A DNA stretch of 64,000 nt from DATJOJ01 sp035507035 (lineage in GTDB: Bacteria > Acidobacteriota > Terriglobia > Terriglobales > Acidobacteriaceae), in assembly GCA_035507035.1 (NCBI GenBank), contig DATJOJ010000074.1:99438-163437 (forward strand), in the 5' to 3' direction. This document shows positions 8,660 through 16,694 of this stretch, in pieces. The position numbers and the translations under genes are program-made. The notes under the pieces were generated by a model. The model ran no database searches. It saw only the letters and a program-made list of their open reading frames with translations, and was not told the origin of the DNA. Each line of letters opens with the position of its first letter. The stretch's first letter is position 1.

Positions 8660-9781
8660 TTAGAATTCGTTTTGCAGTTCCTGCAGTTCTTTCTGAAGCT
8701 CTTTCATCGTCTGACCCTGCTGATCGCGATATTGGCGTTGCATCTCCCGGATTTGTTTTTGAAGTTCTTCGCTTTGCTTGCGGGCCTCTTTGGCGCTCTT
8801 CTCCCAATCTTTTCCCAATTGCGCCATGCTGCGGCTGTAAGCTTCTTCCATCTGCGGTTTCATGCGCGCGACTTCACACTGCAATTTGCTCATTGCCTCC
8901 CGAGTCGCGGCATCAATTTCGGGGGTGTCCAGACTCTCCCAATAGAGCTCGCCTTGTCTACGCTCCGGCAGGGTTAGGGTGATGGTCTGCTCTTTCTTAT
9001 CGCGAAGGATGCTGATGGCAGCGGTGTTGCCCTTCCGGTTGCGCAGGAGGCGGGAAAAATCGCCGCTGTCGCTGATCGATTCACCGTTGATTTTGACGAT
9101 GACGTCGCCGGCACGAAACCCGGCTTTGTCGGCGCGGCTGCCTTTTTCGACAGAGCGAACCAGGACGCCTTGGCCGTTCTTGGCACCGAAAAAATCACCA
9201 AGCTGGGAGGTCATATTTTCCACCATCAGGCCGCTGCGAGCGGAGGAGTGGACGACGACGATCGACATGGGCATGTCGATATCGGGGATGACGGGCATGG
9301 CCGGCATTTCGAAGTGGAAGTCGTTGGGACTTGAGCCGACGGTATAGCCATAGCCGTAACCACTTTTGCGATCGCCGAGTTGCACTTTGACGGTCATGGG
9401 CTGGCCGTTGCGGCTGATTCCGAGAGTGACCACTCTACCGGGGGGCGTTTCGCGAATCATGCGGCGGAGTTGCTCCACGCTCTCGACCTCGGTCCCGTTC
9501 AGGGTCAGGATGACGTCTTGCTCTTTGAGGCCGGCTTTGCCGGCGGGGGCGTCTTGGTCGACCATGGTGATCTCAACGCCGCGTTCTTCTTTCAAATGAA
9601 GAGTGGACAAGCGATCGGGAGTGATGTCACGCGTATCGACACCGAGATAAGGTGTGCCGCCACTATCGTCGCTGGAGAAGCCGAAGTTGTCACCATTGAC
9701 ATTGAGAGTGAGATTGTCGGCGCTGGCCCCGGCAGCCAGGAACGGCAGGATGATAGCGATGGTTAGTAGCGTTATTTTCAT
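8660..9781 (-). CDS. Secreted double-PDZ domain protein, fourth gene of the ECF sigma module
   Basis: A 373-residue exported protein with a signal peptide (residues 1-21, ending AGASA), a first PDZ domain (about 55-130, GKAGLKEQDVILTLNG), a second PDZ domain (about 185-270, ADKAGFRAGDVIVKING) and a Gln/Glu-rich C-terminal coiled coil (about 305-373). It resembles the PDZ part of HtrA/DegP-type periplasmic proteases, but no trypsin-like protease domain is present, so it should bind peptides or misfolded proteins rather than cut them. The ATG at 9781 has a strong GGGGAGG ribosome site. It lies 14 bp after the DUF4097 gene and is probably in an operon with it and the sigma/anti-sigma pair. Confidence 0.88.
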   Translation of the reverse strand: MKITLLTIAIILPFLAAGASADNLTLNVNGDNFGFSSDDSGGTPYLGVDTRDITPDRLSTLHLKEERGVEITMVDQDAPAGKAGLKEQDVILTLNGTEVESVEQLRRMIRETPPGRVVTLGISRNGQPMTVKVQLGDRKSGYGYGYTVGSSPNDFHFEMPAMPVIPDIDMPMSIVVVHSSARSGLMVENMTSQLGDFFGAKNGQGVLVRSVEKGSRADKAGFRAGDVIVKINGESISDSGDFSRLLRNRKGNTAAISILRDKKEQTITLTLPERRQGELYWESLDTPEIDAATREAMSKLQCEVARMKPQMEEAYSRSMAQLGKDWEKSAKEARKQSEELQKQIREMQRQYRDQQGQTMKELQKELQELQNEF

Positions 9782-9795
9782 AGCATTCCTCCCCG

Positions 9796-10983
9796 TTAGT
9801 GGCTGCGGCGAAACGAAATATCGCCGGTGGTGGTCTGGACTTTGAGCACGGGACCGCCGCCGTTCAGATTGCCTTCTGCGGTCACAGTCTTTGGACCATA
9901 ATCGCCGCCCTCGCTGCTGACTTTGATTTCAGAAAAATCGGAGTTGATGCGATGGCCGTTGGCGACCTCGATCGAAGCCCGGATGTTCATATTTACGTTG
10001 GGGGCGAGATAAACCACGATATCGCCCGCGGAGGTTTCCAGGGTGGAGTCGTTGTGCTCGCCGCGCGAAGGAATAAATTTCACCGCGATGCTGCCCGCGC
10101 CGGTTTCGGCGCGAGCCGAGGGAACGCCCATGAGCTCAATGGTGCCGCCACCGGTTTCGGCGCGGACCGGACCTTTCGCGGAAGTTAAACGGATGCTGCC
10201 ACCGCCAGTGGAAATTTCAGCGGAACCACCGATATCGCCGAGTTCAATGCTGCCACCGCCAGTTTCCGCCTTCACCCCGCCCGCGCAATGCTCGACGCGG
10301 ATGCTTCCGCCGCCGGTTTCGAGTTCTGCGCCCTGCATTCCGGAGATGACTTCGACACTGCCGCCACCGCTCTCAGCGATGATCTTGCCTTTGGCGGATT
10401 CGACGCGAATGGAGCCGCCACCGGTGTGCAGGCTGACGTCAGACGACGCGTTGCCGACATCGATTCCGCCACCGCCGGTCTCGGCGTAAATGGAGCCGCC
10501 GATGTCGTCGAGGCGAACGTTGCCGCCGCCGCTTTGTGCGTTGACGCGGCCGGAGACAGCGGTGGTGGTCACATTGCCGCCGTCAGTTTCAATCTTTACT
10601 TCGTCCATTTCGCGGGGAACCGAGATGGTGAAATCGCCAGAGAAGCGATGCGGTCGTCCGCCTTCCCAATCGCCCACGATCCAGGCAGTGTCGCCGCGGA
10701 CGTAAGCAGAGATTTTGTAATTCTCGAACTCACGGCGGGCCTTCGACTCTGAGGAACTGTAGGAGTGATTGCGAATGGTGTACGTGATGCCCTGTTGCGA
10801 ACCGCCTTCGACGCGAACCGACCCGATATCGATTTTCACTCTGAGATTTCTTGCAACTCCGAGGTTGCCAGTGATTTCCTGGCTCCAATTTCCGTCGTCA
10901 CCATAAATGCGACCCTGCTGGGCCAGAGCTGCCGCTGGCAGAATCACCAGCAGAACGGCAGCGAATTTAAAAGCTCTTTTCAA
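9796..10983 (-). CDS. DUF4097 family beta-strand repeat protein
   Basis: An exported 395-residue protein. The chosen start is a TTG at 10983 with an AAAGGTGG ribosome site 4 nt upstream; it gives a clean signal peptide (MKRAFKFAAVLLVILPAAALA), whereas the upstream in-frame ATG would add a non-signal-like tail. The body is a run of short repeats, each with an ETGGGSI-type phrase every 17-20 residues, which is the beta-helix fold of DUF4097 'putative adhesin' proteins. The function of the family is unknown; it is often linked to sigma/anti-sigma pairs and surface sensing. It follows the anti-sigma gene after 79 bp containing a palindrome (11024-11046), so expression may be partly uncoupled. Confidence 0.85.
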   Translation of the reverse strand: MKRAFKFAAVLLVILPAAALAQQGRIYGDDGNWSQEITGNLGVARNLRVKIDIGSVRVEGGSQQGITYTIRNHSYSSSESKARREFENYKISAYVRGDTAWIVGDWEGGRPHRFSGDFTISVPREMDEVKIETDGGNVTTTAVSGRVNAQSGGGNVRLDDIGGSIYAETGGGGIDVGNASSDVSLHTGGGSIRVESAKGKIIAESGGGSVEVISGMQGAELETGGGSIRVEHCAGGVKAETGGGSIELGDIGGSAEISTGGGSIRLTSAKGPVRAETGGGTIELMGVPSARAETGAGSIAVKFIPSRGEHNDSTLETSAGDIVVYLAPNVNMNIRASIEVANGHRINSDFSEIKVSSEGGDYGPKTVTAEGNLNGGGPVLKVQTTTGDISFRRSH

Positions 10984-11023
10984 AATTCCACCTTTCTCTC
11001 TCAACCCTCGACCTTCTTCTATC

Positions 11024-11046
11024 GGTGCGAGCGAGACGCTCGCACC
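11024..11046. repeat. Perfect palindrome of the REP-like family (copy 1)
   Basis: Ten-bp perfect stem GGTGCGAGCG with loop AGA, followed by CCACAC. It lies in the 79-bp gap between the anti-sigma and DUF4097 genes. See copies at 15060, 20068, 23996 and 29764. It could also act as an internal attenuator of the operon. Confidence 0.6.
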
Positions 11047-11062
11047 CACACTAAAACAGGTT

Positions 11063-11992
11063 CTAATCGAACTCGGGCAACTGCGCGAGCATAGTTCGCG
11101 CCTGGTTCTTGATGTAATCGCTGCGATCATTCTCTGCTAGCCGCTGCAGAACGACGCGGACGCTGCTATCGCCGCGGACAGGCTCCAATAGATGGAGAGC
11201 GTCAGTGCGAACGCCAGGGTTGGAATCGTTTAACAGAGCTTCGAGCAGAGCATCGCGCACGCGCGGATCGCTCTTGACGTATGCCGCGAGGCCGTCCAAG
11301 GCCTTGAGCCGCACCCCAGGGTTGGAATCATAGCGCAGGGCGTAGATCAAAGCTTCGCGGACCTGGGTGTCGTTGGGTTGCTGGGTCAGAAGATCGACGG
11401 AATCCATGCGCACGCCGGAGTTGTAGTTGTTGCGCGCGGCAAATAGAAGCAACTGCTGAATGCGCTGATCGTTCAACGAGCCTTGGGTCTGCTGCGTGGA
11501 TACGGTGTCGTATTTAATGGTGACTTGATTCGAACCGGGTTCCTGGGAAACAGAGCGAATGCCGGCGATGGACGACTCGGACAGGGCCGCGGCCGGCGAG
11601 GGAACTTGGCCCGGACGATTGCTCAACAACTGATAGGTTGCGCCAACACCGCCAGCGAATCCCACGATGAAGATCACGGATGCGAGTGCAGGAGCAAATC
11701 GGACCTGGCGCAGCCAAGCCGCAGGGTCGAAGATCAGGCGATGCCAGAAGCGGCCTTGCTTAGTGGTTTCGAGGGCTTCCTGCAGCCGCATGCGGGAAGC
11801 TGTCAACAGATTGGGCGATGGTTCTTCGACCGGCAACTCGGAGAGCACGGCGTGGAACTTGCGCGCGGATTTCAGTTCGGTGGCGCAATCGGGGCAGCGG
11901 GCCAGATGCTGCTCGAGTTCGTAGCGAGCATCGTCGGCCAGTTCGTTGTAAACGTACAGCAAAACATTCTGTTTGACCCAATCACATTTCAT
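11063..11992 (-). CDS. Anti-sigma factor: zinc-finger, one membrane segment, HEAT repeats
   Basis: A 309-residue protein with the ZAS/zf-HC2 signature HLARCPDC (H-x3-C-x2-C) at residues 29-36 of an N-terminal helical domain, which in this family grips the cognate ECF sigma factor. One transmembrane segment follows (about residues 98-120, SVIFIVGFAGGVGATY), then an extracytoplasmic part with three to four HEAT-like repeats (each with DSNPGVRxxAL). HEAT repeats bind proteins or peptides, so the outside part may be the sensor. Its start is 4 bp after the sigma-factor stop, so the pair is translationally coupled. HEAT repeats fused to an anti-sigma are unusual; see findings. Confidence 0.88.
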   Translation of the reverse strand: MKCDWVKQNVLLYVYNELADDARYELEQHLARCPDCATELKSARKFHAVLSELPVEEPSPNLLTASRMRLQEALETTKQGRFWHRLIFDPAAWLRQVRFAPALASVIFIVGFAGGVGATYQLLSNRPGQVPSPAAALSESSIAGIRSVSQEPGSNQVTIKYDTVSTQQTQGSLNDQRIQQLLLFAARNNYNSGVRMDSVDLLTQQPNDTQVREALIYALRYDSNPGVRLKALDGLAAYVKSDPRVRDALLEALLNDSNPGVRTDALHLLEPVRGDSSVRVVLQRLAENDRSDYIKNQARTMLAQLPEFD

Positions 11993-11996
11993 AAGC

Positions 11997-12593
11997 TCAT
12001 CTCATGTCTGCCAAGGCGCTACGCAGTTTCTGCGTCGCGCGAAACAATGTGTTCTTGGCAGTTTCTTCCGTGGTGTTCAAAACTTCACCGACCGTGCGCA
12101 ATTTCAATCCGTGATAATGCTTCAATTCAAAAACCATGCGCTCGCGCGGAGTCAACTTATCGAGCGCCTTGCTGATGCGGCCACCCAACTCCCGGCGCAT
12201 CAGATCGCGCTCGGGATTCGCTCCGGCCCGCGCATCCGGAACTTGCTCGAGCACATCGTACTGCTCACCACTGGGATCGGTCGCCACTGGCGCGTCTTCC
12301 TTGCGCACCTGTTTTTTGCGCAGGTGATCGAGACAAAGATTCGTCACGATCCGATAGATCCAAGTATAAAAAGAGCACTCGAAGCGAAAGTTCGCGACAC
12401 TCTTATACGCCTTCAGGAACGCTTCCTGATAAATGTCCTGGGCTTCATGTTCCGATCCGGTGAGGTGCATGGCCAGCCGGAGTACCGCCTGGTCGTAATG
12501 GCGCACCAATTCTTCGAAGGCGGCGCGGTTGCCGCGTTGCGCCTCGCGCACCAGCATGGTGTCGTCAATGCGGCCTAGACTATGCCCAGCCAT
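11997..12593 (-). CDS. ECF-type RNA polymerase sigma factor
   Basis: A 198-residue sigma-70 family factor with region 2 (FEELVRHYDQAVLRLAMHL, then the DIYQEAFLKAYKS core and FYTWIYRIVTNLCLDHLR) and region 4 (LTPRERMVFELKHYHGLKL, TVGEVLNTTEETAKNTLFRA). It directs RNA polymerase to a stress regulon and is presumably held by the anti-sigma encoded next. The start at 12593 (MAGHSLGRIDD) is preferred because homologous factors begin about 10 residues before region 2; an ATG at 12704 would add 37 Pro/Arg-rich residues and cannot be excluded. It heads the operon sigma - anti-sigma - DUF4097 - PDZ. Confidence 0.93.
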   Translation of the reverse strand: MAGHSLGRIDDTMLVREAQRGNRAAFEELVRHYDQAVLRLAMHLTGSEHEAQDIYQEAFLKAYKSVANFRFECSFYTWIYRIVTNLCLDHLRKKQVRKEDAPVATDPSGEQYDVLEQVPDARAGANPERDLMRRELGGRISKALDKLTPRERMVFELKHYHGLKLRTVGEVLNTTEETAKNTLFRATQKLRSALADMR

Positions 12594-13066
12594 AGGGCCC
12601 CGAGATGGGGGGCTCTGGGTCCTTCCAGCTTCGTCGTTTTGCCACCGTTCCCGGAGGGAACATTCGCCAACCGTAAATGGTACCGCCCAAGCGTCGGCCG
12701 GCATATAGTTTGTTGTCCTCGACTGCGCCGGGCGCCCTTGCCGTTGCTTTTATCTTCCCGGCTGCCATAGCTATGGACGTATCAGGATGAGAACCGTGAG
12801 CAGGATTATAGGGATATGGAAGCATACTTGCAGACAGAGACAGGCTGTAAGGGTTTGAGAGAAGGCGGGTTATAGACGCATGCCGTTTTGGCGCGGGACG
12901 ACCGCGGGTGCTCCACTCAAGCCAACACCGGGCCTGAGCGGCCACCGGTCCAACTAGTCTAAATGGCGTGAGCGCCGTTTCCCCGAACCCAGGCATGATG
13001 AGCGTAATCGGATATCACGCCAACCACCGTGGCATTTGGCTCGGCAGTCGGATACGATTGCGCTCG
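12594..13066. other. Intergenic region upstream of the ECF module
   Basis: 473 bp between the sigma-factor start and the small membrane gene. It holds the possible 37-codon upstream extension of the sigma factor (to 12704) and a perfect -10 hexamer on the minus strand at 12810-12805. I see no convincing gene of its own. Confidence 0.5.
12805..12833 (-). promoter_or_regulatory. Candidate promoter of the ECF module
   Basis: On the minus strand TATAAT sits at 12810-12805 with a weak -35 (CTGCAA) 17 bp upstream. It would give a long leader to the 12593 start or about 95 nt to the 12704 start. Confidence 0.35.
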
Positions 13067-13333
13067 ATGCATAAGAGCAAAGGCAACGCTAACAGCCGTT
13101 TCGGGCGGATCAAGGCCGTGAGCGCAGGTCTCATTCTCGTCGCTGTCGGAAGCTTGCGTATGATCCGAGGTGTGCAGGTTGTGACCCATTGGACTGGCCA
13201 GCCAATGTTTTCGTGGGGATTCGTCGCAGCCGGAATCGTCTGCATACTTTCTGCTCTGGTTCCTGCGTCATGGATCGCTAGGGCGGCTCAGCTACCTACT
13301 GGAAAGGGAAAGTTGGATAAACATTCACGATGA
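13067..13333 (+). CDS. Small membrane protein, unknown function
   Basis: An 88-residue protein from the ATG at 13067 (MHKSKGNANSRFGRIK). It has two predicted transmembrane helices (about residues 14-32, AVSAGLILVAVGSLRMI, and 46-68, WGFVAAGIVCILSALVP) joined by a short loop VQVVTHWTGQPMFS. The frame stays open upstream to 12968 but the extra 33 residues look like non-coding translation. I do not recognise the family. It is alone on the plus strand and convergent with the GloVer-repeat gene. Confidence 0.5.
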   Translation: MHKSKGNANSRFGRIKAVSAGLILVAVGSLRMIRGVQVVTHWTGQPMFSWGFVAAGIVCILSALVPASWIARAAQLPTGKGKLDKHSR

Positions 13334-13393
13334 GTGCTATGGCGATGTTACGCCAATTGACTCTTTACAGCTCCCCACGAGGCCGACTTCGAT

Positions 13394-14839
13394 TTACTGA
13401 ATCACGTGGAACGGCACATTGCTCGTGAGCACGCCGGTGGGCGTGGTCACGGTGACGTAGCCTGTGGTAGCGCCGGAGGGAACCGTAGCTTTGATGAACG
13501 TATCGGATACGACCGTAAAGTTTGCAGGGGTTCCGTTGAGTTCAACGGCAGTGCTACCCGCCAGACCCTGCCCGAGAATGCCGAACCCTTGACCGATCTT
13601 GGATGGATTTCGAACCAACGCCACGAAGGCGCTCAGCCCCATATCTAGATTGAATACAGTACCGCAGCCGTCTCTGCACTTCCGCTCGTCGCCGCCTGAG
13701 TACGTTACTCCGTAAAAGGAACCAGTGGTGGCTTGTAACAGGCTGCTATACGAGTAAGCGCCGTCGGTCGGATATCCCGCAAAGTTGTGCAGGACAGTTA
13801 ACGTGCCAGTTGGAGTCATACTGAACACGGTGCCGTAGTTGCTTGTTCCGCCTCCAACCGTAGTCCCGTAGAAGAGGCTGTCCGTCCCCTGAATGAGCCC
13901 GCCAGTAGGGCCGGTGCCGCTCATTGAGTCGAAGCTGCTTAAGGTTGTCAGTTTGCCCCCGAACGTAACTCTGAATACCGTGCCATAGCCGCCGGTCCCG
14001 CCGCCAGCTGTGGTCCCATAAAATTTACCGTCAGCGGCCTCAACCACGCCTCCAAACGGCTCCGCACCGTCCCCACAGTTTGGTTGACTGCAGAAGGTAT
14101 AGACCACCGTCAACGTCCCTTCCAAACTGATCTTGAAGATGGTCCCTTCGCCGTAGGTACCGCCGAATGCAGTAGTCCCGTACAGTCCGCCGTCGCTTGC
14201 TTGCGTTAGGCCTGCAAAAGGTAGCGAGCCATCGACACACGGGTTGCCTCCCGCACAAAAGCTGTAGATCGTCGTCAGCACGCCGCCGGGCGTGATCCTG
14301 AACACGGTTCCCGCACCATAAGCCCCGCCGTAGGCTGTGGTCCCATAGAAATTGCCGTCGGTGGCCTGAACGAGCCCAGCCTCAGGGTAGAGGCCGTCGG
14401 GGCATTGGTTTTGCAGACAGAACTGGTGAAGCGTGATTAACTTACCACTCGGTGTGAGTTTGAAAACAGTACCGCACCCGTTATCTTCGCAGCCCGTTGC
14501 GCCGCCAGTATCGGTTGTTCCATACAGGCTCCCGTCGATGCCCTGCACCGGAGTGCCGAGGGGACTGGCACCGTCTGTGAAGTTGAAGCTGTGAACAACC
14601 GTGTGGTTCCCAGACGGCGTAAGCCTGAAGATTGTACCGCGGTCGTTTGCGCCCCCGGTCTCGGTAGCACCGTATAGATTGCCATCGGTGGCTTGGCTCA
14701 GGGACGCCTTATACGGCCAAGAACCATTTCTCCTGTCAAAATTTACTACGGTCGTTAAAGTCTGTGCTGGCGCGCCAATCCCGGTCAGTGCACAGTATGC
14801 GAAGACCGCTCCAATTCTCCACCCATTTAATTTCGTCAT
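13394..14839 (-). CDS. Secreted GloVer-repeat protein with C-terminal IPT/TIG-like domain
   Basis: An exported 481-residue protein. The ATG at 14839 has an AAGGAGA ribosome site and gives a signal peptide ending ALTGIGAPAQ. The body holds about seven repeats of 45-55 residues, each with a FYGTT...GG...GTVF core and a linker such as VLTTIYSFC; this is the 'GloVer' extracellular repeat (TIGR03803) common in Acidobacteriota and Verrucomicrobia, predicted to fold as a beta-propeller-like or beta-solenoid structure. The last 75 residues (PSKIGQGFGILGQGL onward) resemble an IPT/TIG immunoglobulin-like domain. Paired cysteines in some repeats suggest disulfides. The function of the family is unknown; surface attachment or binding of extracellular polymers is a guess. 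Confidence 0.9.
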   Translation of the reverse strand: MTKLNGWRIGAVFAYCALTGIGAPAQTLTTVVNFDRRNGSWPYKASLSQATDGNLYGATETGGANDRGTIFRLTPSGNHTVVHSFNFTDGASPLGTPVQGIDGSLYGTTDTGGATGCEDNGCGTVFKLTPSGKLITLHQFCLQNQCPDGLYPEAGLVQATDGNFYGTTAYGGAYGAGTVFRITPGGVLTTIYSFCAGGNPCVDGSLPFAGLTQASDGGLYGTTAFGGTYGEGTIFKISLEGTLTVVYTFCSQPNCGDGAEPFGGVVEAADGKFYGTTAGGGTGGYGTVFRVTFGGKLTTLSSFDSMSGTGPTGGLIQGTDSLFYGTTVGGGTSNYGTVFSMTPTGTLTVLHNFAGYPTDGAYSYSSLLQATTGSFYGVTYSGGDERKCRDGCGTVFNLDMGLSAFVALVRNPSKIGQGFGILGQGLAGSTAVELNGTPANFTVVSDTFIKATVPSGATTGYVTVTTPTGVLTSNVPFHVIQ

Positions 14840-15059
14840 TGGTGAGTCTCCTTGCGGGTTGAACTTTTCGCGGCCCAACTCACGCGATTGATGGGATCGA
14901 TCCCTGCTCGACTGGCTGCAGGTTGGGGGAACTTGCGGCTGGCCGAGCACCAGCATTATCCGTCCGGTTGGATTACGCGGTCAAGGCTGTGTTAGTCAGT
15001 TGAACAAAACAGCGTTCTCACCAGTGTGCGCCGTCTGTTCGCCCACAACGAAAGACCCA

Positions 15060-15078
15060 GGCGGGCGTGGCGCCCGCC
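15060..15078. repeat. REP-like palindrome (copy 2), possible rplI terminator
   Basis: GGCGGGCG-TGG-CGCCCGCC, a perfect 8-bp stem with a 3-nt loop followed by CCACAC, just after the rplI stop on the minus strand. There is no T-run, so it is a repeat first and a terminator only possibly. Confidence 0.55.
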
Positions 15079-15093
15079 CCACACAATCGGGGA

Positions 15094-15546
15094 CTACTCT
15101 GCTGCTTCTTTCTCGATCACCACTTTTAAGTGCGCGGTCACGTCCTTATGCAGCTTGATGGGGACGGTGAACTCGCCCAGCGTGCGCAGAGGCTCGTGAA
15201 GCTGGATCTTACGGCGATCGATGGTGAAGCCCTTTTTCTCGAGCGAGTCGGCGACGTCACTGGAAGTGACGGAACCGAACAGTTGATCGTGCTCGCCAGC
15301 GCGGCGGAGGAAGCTCACCGAGACGCCATCGAATTGCTTGGCTAATTCCTCGGCTTGGGCTTTTTCCTTGGCGGAGCGGCGGACGGCCGCGGCCTTCATC
15401 TGCTCGATGACTTTCTTATTGTCCGCGGTCGCCTGAATGGCGAGCTTGCGGGGCAAGAGATAGTTGCGGCCGTAGCCTTCGGCGACCTTGACCACGTCGC
15501 CGCGCGAGCCGAGCTTTGCGACATCTTCTTTCAGTATGACTTCCAT
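15094..15546 (-). CDS. rplI: 50S ribosomal protein L9
   Basis: A 150-residue L9, a two-domain protein of the large subunit base that binds 23S rRNA and restrains ribosome sliding. The N-terminal motif GDVVKVAEGYGRNYLLPRKLA is nearly canonical, followed by the long connecting helix (VIEQMKAAAVRRSAKEKAQ) and the C-terminal domain ending HLKVVIEKE. Length is normal. It is the last gene of the block prs-rplY-pth-rpsF-rpsR-rplI; the 124-bp gap from rpsR is filled by an inverted repeat (15572-15665). Confidence 0.98.
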   Translation of the reverse strand: MEVILKEDVAKLGSRGDVVKVAEGYGRNYLLPRKLAIQATADNKKVIEQMKAAAVRRSAKEKAQAEELAKQFDGVSVSFLRRAGEHDQLFGSVTSSDVADSLEKKGFTIDRRKIQLHEPLRTLGEFTVPIKLHKDVTAHLKVVIEKEAAE

Positions 15547-15571
15547 AAGATGACTCCAGTTCTAGAAATTC

Positions 15572-15665
15572 TTTCGCCACGGATTTACACGGATTATCAC
15601 GGACAAAAACCTAACAAGAAAACCAATCCGCGTTCATCCGCGAAGATCTGTGTAAATCCGTGGCG
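15572..15665. repeat. Long imperfect inverted repeat of the 'CCACGGATTTACACGGAT' family
   Basis: The rpsR-rplI spacer begins with GCCACGGATTTACACGG and ends with its near reverse complement (GTGTAAATCCGTGGC), so the whole spacer can fold into one hairpin. A shorter relative is at 16624-16694. Confidence 0.6.
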
Positions 15666-15670
15666 AATTC

Positions 15671-16057
15671 CTACGAAGCGCGGCCGGCAAACGGCAGCAG
15701 GGCGATGTTGCGGGCCTGCTTTATGGCCGTGGACAGGCGGCGCTGATGCGGCGTGCAAACGCCGGTCAGACGGCGCGGCACGATCTTTCCGCTTTCGGCT
15801 ACGAACTGCGCAAGCAGCCGCGTGTCTTTGTAATTGATTGCTTCGATCTTCTCGACGCAGAATTTGCAGACCTTTTTGCGGCGGAAATATTTGCGTCCGC
15901 CGGGGCCACCTTCGCCGCGCGGTCCACCGGGGCCACCGGGACGCGGGAAACGCGGGCGCTCGGTGCGCTCCGGTCGTTCGCTGCGCTCGACCGGTCGATC
16001 ACCGGACGGTGCGCCTTCGGTCGGCGCGGATGCTACTGGTTTGGTTTCGTCAGCCAT
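15671..16057 (-). CDS. rpsR: 30S ribosomal protein S18 with a long N-terminal extension
   Basis: S18 binds S6 on the platform of the small subunit. The C-terminal 70 residues are canonical (VCKFCVEKIEAINYKD, RLTGVCTPHQRRLSTAIKQAR). The KVCKFC pair together with the later Cys and His (GVCTPHQ) suggests a zinc-binding form. The first 55 residues are an extension rich in Pro, Arg, Gly and Glu (SERPERTERPRFPRPGGPGG) not seen in the usual 75-90-residue S18. The start is well supported by a GAAGGAG site 6 nt before the ATG. It lies 143 bp after rpsF with no ssb gene between them. Confidence 0.97.
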   Translation of the reverse strand: MADETKPVASAPTEGAPSGDRPVERSERPERTERPRFPRPGGPGGPRGEGGPGGRKYFRRKKVCKFCVEKIEAINYKDTRLLAQFVAESGKIVPRRLTGVCTPHQRRLSTAIKQARNIALLPFAGRAS

Positions 16058-16103
16058 AATGCTCCTTCGCTAAAATCGTCCTTCGTCATTCGTCCTACGC
16101 AAA

Positions 16104-16193
16104 GTCGTCGTTGGTCTTTGCTTGTTGCTTGTTGGTTGTTGGTCGTTGGCGATCTTTTTGTGCTTGCCAACTACCCGGGACCAACGACCGACG
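16104..16193. repeat. 'GTTGGTCGTTGG' phrase repeats between rpsF and rpsR
   Basis: Tandem GTTGGT/GTTGCTT phrases followed by the reverse complement GACCAACGACC; same family as 4823-4960 and 17300-17380. Confidence 0.5.
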
Positions 16194-16200
16194 GCGTTTC

Positions 16201-16605
16201 TTAGGCGGTTACTGCGGGCGCTTCGCCGGCGGCTTCCGGAGTTGTCGCTGCTGCGGCAGCCGAAGCTTTGCGGCGCGCGTCGCGGATCGCCTTGATCTTG
16301 TCGAGACGCTTCTGCTCTTCGTCAACGCGGACGGTCAAGAACTTGATCACTGGCTCAGTCACGCGCAGACGGCGCTCGAGTTCGTGAATAATGCCGCCCG
16401 ATCCTTCCAAGGTGAGCAGCACGTAGATGCCGTCGTGAAATTTGCGGACGGTGTAGGCAAGACGGCGCTTGCCCATGCGCTCCAGGTTTTTGACTTGTCC
16501 GCCAGAGGAGGTGACCGCGGTCTCGAGAGTCGAGATCAGTTTGTCCTGGTCCTCTTCCGGCATATCGGGACGGACAATAAACATCAATTCATAAGTGCGA
16601 TTCAT
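16201..16605 (-). CDS. rpsF: 30S ribosomal protein S6
   Basis: S6 is a small-subunit protein that pairs with S18. The start is set at 16605 (MNRTYELMFIVRPDM) because a GGAGACG ribosome site lies just upstream and homologues begin there; the frame is open 14 codons further but that stretch comes from the repeat. Residues 1-95 are the ferredoxin-like S6 fold (KRRLAYTVRKFHDGIYVLL); an Ala-rich tail of about 30 residues follows. Length 134 is slightly long owing to this tail. It is in the order pth - rpsF - rpsR - rplI. Confidence 0.97.
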   Translation of the reverse strand: MNRTYELMFIVRPDMPEEDQDKLISTLETAVTSSGGQVKNLERMGKRRLAYTVRKFHDGIYVLLTLEGSGGIIHELERRLRVTEPVIKFLTVRVDEEQKRLDKIKAIRDARRKASAAAAATTPEAAGEAPAVTA

Positions 16606-16623
16606 ATATCGTCTCCAAACCGG

Positions 16624-16694
16624 CCACGGATTCACGCGGACTTTCACGGATAAATCTTTAAAGAAATCCGTGTGGATCGGTGAAGATCCGTGGC
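16624..16694. repeat. Inverted repeat of the 'CCACGGATTCACGCGGA' family
   Basis: Starts GGCCACGGATTCACGCGG and ends GATCCGTGGC, filling the pth-rpsF spacer; related to 15572-15665. Confidence 0.5.

Noticed and set aside
10100..10540. Regularly repeated CCGCCACCGGTTTC phrases that look like a repeat array
   Set aside because: They are the codons of the repeating ETGGGSI motif of the DUF4097 protein, not a CRISPR or DNA repeat array.
13600..14720. Near-identical blocks about 150 bp apart
   Set aside because: They encode the GloVer protein repeats; no non-coding repeat structure.
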